A stretch of 64,000 nt of DNA from NCBI GenBank assembly GCA_963575745.1, contig CAUYUJ010022401.1, positions 60,154-124,153 of the forward strand, read 5' to 3'. Made by a program: the position numbers and the translations under genes. Below are positions 52,601 to 61,680 of this stretch, piece after piece (position 1 is the stretch's first letter; every line of letters starts with the position of its first letter). Origin of the DNA: Prorocentrum cordatum (lineage: Eukaryota > Sar > Dinophyceae > Prorocentrales > Prorocentraceae). The notes below the pieces were generated by a model. The model had not been told where the DNA came from and did no database searches. It saw nothing but the letters and a program-made list of their open reading frames with translations.

Positions 52601-55600
52601 CTGCTGCCAGACGGGCCACTCGGGGATCGCCTGCGGCTTCAGGTCCGCCAAGTACACGGGCGGCTTCAGGTCGCCACTCCCCGGGGATCGCCCGGCGCCC
52701 TCCGCGGCCTCCACCCTGTACATGATGTCGCGGTCGCCCTCGAGCTGCTGCAAGCGCGCGGCCAGGGCGTCGCCCATGCGAGCGACGCCGCCGCGCGCGC
52801 GGCACCAGGCCCGCAACAGCCAGAGCTCCGCGGGCACGTCGCCCGGCTCGCCCGTGTAGTAGCCGCGCCGCCCCTGGGGGAACGTGTCGGCGGGGAAGCC
52901 CGACTCCACGGCCTCGGAGAAGAACGCACCACCATGGCCGGCCCACGATTTCGGAATACCGAAGACGCGCGGCCACGGCGCCAGCCTGCTCCCGTCGGGC
53001 CCCGCGCGCTGGTACCAGGGCTCCAGGGCGTGTCGCTGGTCGTGCTTCACGCTCGCTTCGCAGTTGTCCTGGTGAAAGCACTCGTTCTCCAGCAGCAGAC
53101 CGCGGAACTCAGCGAATCCGTTCTCCCCCCTCGCCGCGCACCCGGCCGCCTGCTTTCGCCGCACGGCGCGGGCGCGCTCCGCTTCCACCGCCTCGCGCTT
53201 CGCCGCCAAACTGGGCAGCTTCTTCTTCGACGTGAAATGCAGCCTCTCACACCACGAAGTGACCTCCTCGTCGCTCATCACGTCCCCTCCGCCCCGCTCG
53301 CGCTCGAACTCCTGCTGGCACTTGTAGCAGAGGAAATCAGAGGCGAGGCGCAGGAGCACGCTGCCGTGCACCGGGGCGCCAGGTGCGCCGTCCAGCCGCG
53401 CCTGCTCTGCGTACCGCGCCTGGCGAGTCGCCTCGCGCACCTCCCCAGGCCTCCAGACCTCTCCCTCGGCGGCGTCCAGCGACGGCAGCGGCGGCGCGCG
53501 GACCGGCCCCAGTTTGCCGTCGTCGCGGAGCGGCGCGCGCCAGCGCAGCGGCTCGCGACGGCAGCAGACCCAGACCTCGCGCTCCACGCCCTCCTGCTCG
53601 AGCCGGTCGAGCAGGCGCTGCCACTGCTCCCAGGGCTCCCGCACGTCCGAATTGGGCACGGGCGTGCGGCGCAGCAGCTCGGGGTCGGCCTTGCGCAGGC
53701 GCCGGATCGCCTGCGACCGCGCCACGTTGTCCTGCGCCGTGGCCGCGTCGCGCCCCAGGGCGACGTCCCGCAGCCGCTCAAGTCCCGCCACCTGCCGCTG
53801 CAGCTCCGCCTCCGGCGCCTCCCCCGCGAAGAACCTCGGCAAGACAGGCACCCACGACAGCATGCAGGTCGCCAGCACGTACCGCACGAAATCCTCGTGC
53901 TCCTCGCCGACGCCCGCGGGCAGCTCCCCCTCGTCCGCCATGCCCCGCGGCTCTTCGTCCGCGTCCGCCATCTCTGCGTCTCCCTCCTCCTGCTCTCGTC
54001 GCTCGTCGTCGCCCTCCTCCTGCTCCTGCTGCTGCTGCTCCTGCTCCTCCTCTTCCAGCTCCTCTTCCTCCTGCTCCTCTTTGTCTTCCTCCTCATCCTC
54101 CTCCCCGAGCGCCTCGCGGCGCGGCTCTTCGGCCGCCGGGGCGGCCAAGGCTTCACGGACCCGCCTGTCTTTGGCCAGGGCAGCGAAGACGTCGAGCCCG
54201 AGCGCGGCGCCCTGCAGCGCGTCCACGTACGACAGCAGGGCGCCCACGAGCGCGGTCTTCACCCGCCGAGCCAGCGCCCTGTCTGCCCTCTGGAACCTGG
54301 CGAACATATCCTGCGTGACCTCCGCGCGCCGCTCCTCCGCGAGGCAATCGGCCGGGTCCGGCTCTTCCTGCTCCTCCTCCTCCCCGCAGGCCTCCTCCCC
54401 CTCCTCCTCGGCCGCGCGCTGCAGCAGCTCCTGCCGCTGCGCCTCGAGCGCCCGCGCCTCCGCCTCCCTGCTCTCGGCGTCGCGACGCGCGGCGGCCGCC
54501 TGCGCGTACTTCTGCCGCAGCGCGTCGAAGGTGTCGGGCGCGTTAAACGACGCCTCGCGGCCCCCACGCTCGCGATTCGCGATGAACTTGGCCAGCTTGC
54601 GCTCCTCGTCATCCTCCGCCTTCTCCACCGGCATCCTCTGGTTCTTCTCGCACCACGCCTCCAGCGCCTGGACCTGGATGAGATCCGCGTCCAGCGCCGC
54701 CTCCAACTGCGCTCGCCAGTGCTCGTCCAGGCCCTGGCGGCCGTGCGCGCGCACGTTGCCGATCCACATCGCGAGCAGACGCTCCCGCGCATCGTCGTCA
54801 TGACCGCCGCTCCTGGGCGCGCGCCCGTGTGTCTCCACGAAAAGCTTCACCTCGAGCACACGCTGCTGCGCCGTCCGCCGCTGCCACATGCCCCTGTTCA
54901 CCAGCTCATCGAACCTCTCCTGATTGTCATCGTCCAGCTCGTTCTGTCCTTTGACGACATTGTGGATCCAGTCCGCGAGCTTCTTCTCCTCCTCGTCCTC
55001 TGCCCCCTGCTTCGGCAGCTCGTCGAGCACCTCCACGTGCTCCTCGATGCGGTCCAGCATCGCGCGGGCGCGCGCGCGCCTCTCCTCCCGCCGGTCCACG
55101 AGCCCGTCGAACCGCGCGCGCCGCTCGGGGGTCAGCACGTTCTGGCCCTCGGTCACATTATGCACCCACCTGCCCAGCGCGGACTCCTTCTGCGACGGAA
55201 CGCGGTCGTGCTCCTCCACGTGCCTCGCCAGCTCGCCCAGCATCTCCTCCGAGTAGTCCCGCGATCGCGCCTCCGCGCCAGCATGCTGCACACCGCTCAT
55301 GTCGATGCCCAGGTGCGCCGCGAGCGCGGCCCTGTGCACGTCGGCGTCCAATCGCACCCGCTTCTGTTGCTGAACATTCCATTGCCGCGAGGCTGGCGCG
55401 TCTTCGTCGCCCTCCGCCCGCAATCGCGTTGCCAGCTCATGCAACTGATTCCGGGTCATACGCGCCAACACCTCCGCGTCCACACCGTCGCGCGCGCCCC
55501 CGCGCGCACCCTGCGCCCCTGCGGCACCCTGCTCCACACGGCGCTTCGGCGCCCCGCCCAGCAGCGCGCCACGCCCCGCACCCGCGCGCGGCGACCGCGA

Positions 55601-57988
55601 CGCCGAGCTCGAACGCCCGTGAGCGACGACGCGACACCACGGCGCGCTCTCGGCTTCCCCCCACTCCACGTCGCCAGAGCTCACCGACTCCTCCACGGCG
55701 CACACGTGGCCGCCGTCGAGCCAGAGCAGAGTACCAGCGCAGAAGCCCGCCGCGTGCCCCAGCGCCCACGCCACGCGCCTTCCTTCCTGCACTTCGAACG
55801 CTTCCACAGATTCCGCAGAGAACACGCGCACGTGCAGGAAGCGGGAGCGCAAGTGCTGGACCACGACCTCAAGATTCCACCTTTCCACCAGCGACCCACA
55901 GGCGCCCGAACCCTCGTGGTTCTGGCATGCGCGGCCGAAATGCCCCGCGGCGTCGCCCCCGACGAGTTCAGCCACCGCGCTCTGCAGGCACTTCCCGCGC
56001 CACTCGACTGGACAATTCCCACGCGCGCGGCGGTTCCCCCGCCCGCGCCCGCCGCGCGGCCGTGGGCGCGGTGGGCGCGCGGCACCGAATGCACCCACAG
56101 ACACGGGCACGGCGCCGTCCTGCGTCGCCGCGCTCAGCCCCGCCGGACACGCTCCGAGAGCGATCATGGCGAAGGCAGCGCGCACGGCCAGGTCCCCGAC
56201 GAAGACCTTGGACTCCCGCGCAGCCCGGCACTTCGCTCCGCCGATGCCGACGCCCGGCGAAAACCGGCGCGCACAGACGCGGCGGCCGCCGCACGTCCGC
56301 GCCGAGAGCCCGTAGAGCGCGCAGCAGAACCACCTGGCGGTGACGACCGCGGCCTCGCGATCGGCCAGCTCGGGCGCGTCCGGGAGCTCCCGCGCGAACA
56401 CATCCCGCTGCCGCCACCAGCGCGCCGCCGCGATCTTCCTCGTCATCACCACTCTGCCGTCTTGCTGTGGCGGGCACGCGCCGAGAGCGACGAGGACGCA
56501 GGCAGCGCGCAGGGCCGCGTCTCCCACGGTCCACGACGACGCGTCGGGCGCGGCCATGGCGGCGGCGCGGGGGGCGCGCGCCGGCGGCTGCTCCGGGTCG
56601 ACGGCACGGGCCGCTCGCGCGGTGAGGAACTGCTCCACGCGCCCGTTCTTGCAAGCCGCCCCCGAGCTGCGCCCAGACGAAACCCGCTCTGGCGACGCGT
56701 CGCGCAACAGCGAGCGCGGCACGACGGGGAGCAGCACACGGTGTGCAAGCTGCTCGTTCCGCTCGGCCGCCGCCTCCGTCCGCCGCGCCCACTCCGCCTC
56801 CCGCCGCGCGCGCCGAGACCGCCGGCACGACGCTCGGCACGCTTTCCGGACCGCTTTCTGCTCGCGCTCCGCCGCCTCCAGCGCGGTATCATCGACGACC
56901 TCCTCGTGGATCACGTCGTGCTCTGCGAGCAAACACTCCTGCACCCGGTCATCCCATGAGCGCGACTCCCGGGCCGGCGACGGGCGCTCCGCGTACCGCC
57001 CCCGAGAACCGAGCCCGCCCCCCGCCGAGGTCCCGTCCCCGTCCGCGTCCCGGTCCTGGTCCCGGTCCTGGTCCGGGTCCCGGTCCCGGTCCCCGTCCCG
57101 GTCCCGGTCGTCGCCGTCGACGTCGTCGTCGTCGTCGTCGTCGTCGTCGGCGCCCTCCTTCTCCTCCTCCTCCTCCTCCTCCTCCTCCTCGTCTCCCTCT
57201 TCCTCCTCCTCTTCCTTCTGCTCTTCCTCCTCCTCCTCCCCCTCCTCCTCCTCCTTATCCTTCTTCTCTTCCTCCTCGTCTTCTTGCTCCTGCTCCTCCT
57301 CTCCCTCGTTCTCCTCCTGATTCACCTGCTTCTCCTGCTCGCTCTCCAGATCTCCGTTGTCGCATATGCCGCCGCAGTCGCCGCCACCTCCAGCCAAGGC
57401 AATCTTCTTCTGCTTCGCCTTCTGCTGCTGCTTCTTCTGCTCGGCCTCCTCCTCCTCCTGATCCTCTTCCTCGTCTTCCTCCTGCTCTGTCTCGTTTTCC
57501 TCCTTCTGCTTCTCCTTCTCCGGCTCTTGCTCCCGGCGCGAGGTCAGCTCCGAGGAATTCTGCCAGAGAACACGCGCCTCCGCAACATTCGCCAAGCAAG
57601 AAAATGCCCGGAAAAAATTCGCGAGCATTTCCCCCTTGTAGCGATTATTTGCAAGGAAAACTACGCCTTCAACACAGCGCGCCGGGCAGAAAAACGCTTG
57701 CGAAATATTCGCGAGCGTTTGCCCCTCCCAGAATGCAGCCCTGTGCATTGTGCACCCCACTCCTTCAAAACTAATCTGATCTACCCTGTCCGGTACGGCC
57801 CAGGGGTTGCCTATCGGCCTTGAGTGGAGAATTCGGGCCCAATACGGCGCCCGGGACGAGTACGTGCTGGCCCCTACAATAACACCCCGGTACGGCTGTG
57901 CTATTGGGTCCACCAGTCGCCACTCGCCCCCGCCCGAGACGACAAAGGGCCCGGCACGGCTCCCGATGTCGTCCTCCAAGGTCTCCAT
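49641..57988 (-). CDS. Giant N-terminal exon of the Helitron protein (2783 codons)
   Basis: ATG at 57988 (METLEDDIGSRAG) opens an uninterrupted frame. Residues ~150-320 are Glu/Asp/Lys low complexity. GDAALRAACVLVALGACP (~490) and GDLAVRAAFAMIALGACP (~598) are internal duplicates. Residues 658-765 (GKCLQSAVAELVGG ... WLDGGHVCAVEE) look like a papain-fold peptidase segment, with C667 and H761 as candidate catalytic residues. Four helicase-associated-like repeats lie at ~913-1160 (HVEEHDRVPSQKE...LGRWVHNV and relatives). After more acidic and unique sequence come a Gly-rich linker (1935-2000), a Cys-rich CRARVW...QC...FCGSH module (2072-2120), a C2H2 finger CRLC...HVDEKH (2202-2223) and a DUF6570-like domain: CAGCHGALSKRLP, ANDLWIGRLPPPLRNLTLG, YVGNFVAFPQ (~2497-2650). 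DUF6570 normally precedes the Rep domain. The stop in this frame lies just after a GT donor (AACTG|GTGACT), so splicing to 32791 is likely. Confidence 0.85.
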
Positions 57989-58650
57989 AGCACCCCGGCA
58001 CGGCTGTGCTATAGAGCGCCAAGGAGGCGGCGAGGTGAAAAGAGAGAACTCCGATCCCGAGATAGACCGGAGCGAGTAGGTTCGCGCTCCCGAGCCTCCG
58101 GCCAGTGCCGGAAGCCCGAGAGCGCGTCCAGCGCCGCTCAGGCGCCGCGCCAGCCGTGCGCGCCCCCCCCGGCCGGCCCCGCGGGGCTGGGGGTGCGCTG
58201 GCGGCCGCGCGGCGCTGCGGCGCGGGCGTCGGGGCGTGGCGTCGCCGTTGTCTTCGTCGTCCCTTCTGCTGTGCTTCGGCTCTCTTTCTTCCTGTTTCTC
58301 TCCTGCTGCTCTTCTTTCTCTCTCTCGTCTCTCCTTTGTTCTTCCTTTTCTGTTCTCCTCTGTTGCTCTTGTCTGTTTTTTTTTTTTCCTCTCTGTCTGT
58401 TCTTTCCCCTCTGTTTCTCCCTTCCGCGTTCCTGTTCCTCCTGCTCTTCGCTCTCTGGCTCCTTCTCTGCTTTTCCGTTCTTTTCCCCCTCAGTCCTCTG
58501 TTTGCTCTTCCACTCGAGCAAGCAGTTTAACGACCTGCTCAGGTCGGGGCCCCCTTTCCCACTCGAGCAGTTTAACGACCTGCTCAGGTCGTGCTCAGGT
58601 CGAAGCTTGCCCGAAACGTGCCGCGCGCGGTCGGAGTGTCGCCCCCCGGG
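57989..58650. other. Upstream region of the Helitron gene
   Basis: ACGGCTGTGCTAT occurs twice (57892 and 57997). A pyrimidine-rich CTCT tract runs 58260-58500. CAGTTTAACGACCTGCTCAGG repeats twice (58526 and 58570, trimmed: AGTTTAACGACCTGCTCAGG), each with a CGACCT/AGGTCG stem. This may contain the promoter or the Helitron 5' end. The long minus-strand ORF here is charged low complexity and not accepted. Confidence 0.5.
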
Positions 58651-59810
58651 CCGCTCAGGCGCGCGGTTTACGCGTGCGGGGGCGGCCTGACTCACGCGGA
58701 TTACCGTGCATGGAGACGCTGGAGACCTCGCGTGAAGGAGCTCTGGGGACGCTGGAAAGCTTTCCTGAAGGGCTGTGTAGAGCTCTCCTGAAGCGCTCCT
58801 GAACCGCTGCCAGCGACGCGTGCGCGCGTGCCTGCACGCGTGCAGGCACGCGTGGACGCGTGCCTGGAGCGCCCCCGGACCCGCTGCAAGCTCGGGCAAC
58901 CTGCTGCGACGATCGTGGAGCGGCGGAGGTGGGCGTGTGCTCCTCACCACCCACCGCCGGCTTCTTATCTGAAACCCTCAGCTCTCAAGGAGCTATCCGG
59001 GAATAACTTGCTAAGGGAAGCTATACGAGTTACTTGCTAAGGGAAGCTCTACGAGTTACGGGGACCTCTGCCAGGCCGCGTGAAACGATGCGCGGGACGC
59101 TGAAACCCTCGCAGGAGACGCTTGCAGGGGCGCCGTTTACGATGCGTGGGGCCCTGCAAGGCGCGCAAGGAAGATCTGCCTAGGAGCCTGGAAGAACTGC
59201 CGAAGCTCTTCTGAAGCTCTGCCGAAGCGCTTCCCGCACCCTGGAGCCGCGCGTATTGGGAAACGCTAGGAAGCCACGCTCCCGGACCCGCTGCAAGCTC
59301 CGGCAAGTTGCTGAGAATCGTGGACCGGCGGAGGTGGGCGTGTGCTCCTCACCACCCATCGCCGGCTTCTTATCTGAAACCCTAAGCTCTCCAAGAAGCT
59401 ATCCGGGAAAAGCCTTCCTGGCAAGCCCACAGAAGCTCTCGTGGAGCTCTGGTGGGGCTCGGGCCCCCCTCCTGCAGCGTCTCTGGAACGCTGCGAGGGA
59501 CGCTTCCACGCATGCCTGCACGCGTGGGGGCTCGCGTGGACGCTTGACGGAACCTCTCCCGGACCCGCTGCCGGCTCGGGCGAGTTGCTGCGGGGATCGT
59601 GGAGCGGCGCAGATGGGCTCCTGGCGGGCACCACCACCGCCCAGCTTCTAATCTTAAACCCTCTAGCTCTCAGCGAGTTCTCCGGGAATTTTCAACCGAG
59701 CAAAAGACAGCAAAAGAACCGTGGAGATTTCTCTTGCCAACTAGCTCTCCAGCGCCCCAGAATTACTCTTAAGCTAACTTGCTAAGCGGAGCTCTACGAG
59801 TTACTGGGCG

Positions 59811-59844
59811 CCGGCGGTAAACCGTCAACCTTTGTTACCGCCGG
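59811..59844. repeat. Inverted-repeat hairpin, copy 10
   Basis: Perfect arms; loop CAACCTTTG. Confidence 0.88.
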
Positions 59845-60880
59845 GGGACTCGTAGAGCTTCCTGACAACATATACTGTCGGAAAAATTGCAGAGAACGAA
59901 TAGTTTTTCAGCCCAACTCGAGTATCAGACCGAGTTCAGACCTCTGAATGTGACAGACGGACGCGTCTGATGTCTCCGAATCGATTCCTGTGATTACCCG
60001 CCCTGCAGCTTCCCTACAGCCCGAATTAAGTGCAGAACGCCAAGAGTAGCTCTCAAGATGACTGGAAGAATACGAACAGTTTCGTGATTCTGCATCGCGC
60101 AACAGACCGAGTTCTGAGCTCCGGATTCAACAGGCGAACGCGCCTGATGATTCAGAGTGCGGTAGGTGTACTTACCAGCACTGTAGCTGCCCTACAGCTC
60201 GAGTTAAGTAGAAAATACCGACAACGCGTATCAAGTTGACTCGAATAATACCAATAGGTTTGCGGACCTAGCTCGGCTAGCAGACCGAGTTTAGACCTAT
60301 GGATTTAACAGACGAACGCGTCTCATCATTCTGAGTGCGATAGGAGTGCTTACCAGAACTGTAGCTGTCCTACAGCTCGAGTTAAGTAGAAAATACCGAC
60401 AACGCGTATCAAGTTGACTCGAATAATACGACCAGGTTTGGGGACCTAGCTCGGCTGACAGACCGAGTTCAGACCTCTGGTTTCAACAGGCGAACGCGCC
60501 TGATCATTCTGCATGCGTTAGCTGTGCTTACCAGCTCTGTAACTGCCCTACAGCTCGAGTTATGTTCAGAAAACCGTCAGCGCATATCAAGATGACTCGA
60601 AACGGCCGATCCCGCCACCGTGCTTTTTGGCAGTAAAAATTACCCGATCGAGCTGAGATCAAGATGGAGAGCGGGAATAAGATCGAATATCACGGGAAAA
60701 ATACTAGAGCTCTAACGAATTGTCAAATTTCGAGAACGAAATTTTCAACCGAGCAAAAGTCACCAAAAGTTCCGTCGAGATTTTTCTTGCCAACTAGCTC
60801 TCCAGCGCGCCGGAATTACTCTCAGCTTCCAGCTATAACAAGCTAAGGGAAGCTCTACGAGTTACTTCCAGCACTGTGCG

Positions 60881-60914
60881 CCGGCGATAAACTATCAATC
60901 TTTCTTACTTCCGG
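60881..60914. repeat. Inverted-repeat hairpin, copy 11, degenerate
   Basis: CCGGCGATAA faces TTACTTCCGG; both arms carry changes and pair poorly. Confidence 0.7.
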
Positions 60915-61680
60915 GGACTGGTAGAGCTTCCTGACAATATATTGGTAGCGTCCAAAACCCGGAGAGCAATTAAGCAACGTCCTGAAAAGAATCCTGGCAA
61001 CCCCGCAGAAGCTCTCGTGAAGCTCCTCTGGAGCTCGGCGGGCCCCCTTGCAGCGTCTCTGAAACGCTGCCAGGAACGCTTCCACGCGTGCCCGCACGCG
61101 TGGGGGCTCGCGTGGAAGCTTGCCGGAAGCTCCACGGACCCGCTGCCGGGTCGGGCGATTTGCTGCGGGGATCGTGGACCGGCGAAGATGGGCTGCTGCC
61201 GGGCACCACCACCGCCCGGCTTCTAATCTAAAACCCTCTAGCCCTCAGAGAGCTCCCCGGGAATAATTTGGTTGCGTCCAAAACTCGGAGAGCAAGAAGG
61301 ACACACACCCGAAAGCCTTCCTGGCGAGCTCTCGGGAGCTCTCCTGAAGCGTTTCCGGGGCTCTGGGGCCCCCCCCTGGAGCGCTTCTGAAGCGTTGCCA
61401 GGCACGTTTCCACGCGTGCCTGCACGCGTGCAGGCACGCGTAGACGCTTGCCGGAAGCTCTCCCGGACACGCTGCCGGGTCAGGCGAGGCGCTGCGGGGA
61501 TCGTGGAGCGGCGGAGACGGGCTGCTGGCGGGCACCACGCACCATCACCGCCCGGCTTCTAATCTAAAACAGTCTAGCTCTCAGAGAGCTCCCTGGGAAT
61601 GTTAGAGCTTCCTGACAACTTGGTTGCGTCCAAAACCCGGAGAGCAAGGAGGACACGCACCCGAAAGCCTTGCTGGCGAG

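Larger units (their letters stand above)
21481..58650 (-). mobile_element. Helitron-type element, approximate limits
   Basis: The interval between satellite arrays contains a gene with the Helitron set: DUF6570-like domain, HUH nickase with YxxxYxxK, and PIF1-like helicase. The gene reads right to left. I could not define termini. No CTRR with a nearby hairpin is evident at 21480, and near the other end only a repeated small hairpin at 58505-58600 is suggestive. The limits given are where the flanking satellite stops. A nested element (32792-49640) makes up nearly half of the interval. Confidence 0.5.
58651..61680. repeat. Satellite, forward orientation
   Basis: GC-rich modules (58690-59660 and 60940-61580) alternate with ~177-bp monomers (CCTAGCTCGG at 60268 and 60446). 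The segment 59050-59300 is nearly identical to 1095-1320 at the other end of the window. No gene is supported. Confidence 0.85.

Noticed and set aside
50576-56959. Plus-strand ORF of 2127 codons
   Set aside because: It is antisense to the giant minus-strand exon; it has Arg/His/Leu-biased composition and no motif, and GC-rich codon structure commonly leaves the opposite strand open.
58138-58950. Minus-strand ORF of 270 codons upstream of the giant exon
   Set aside because: Lys/Glu/Arg low complexity from a CT-rich tract running into satellite sequence; no motif.
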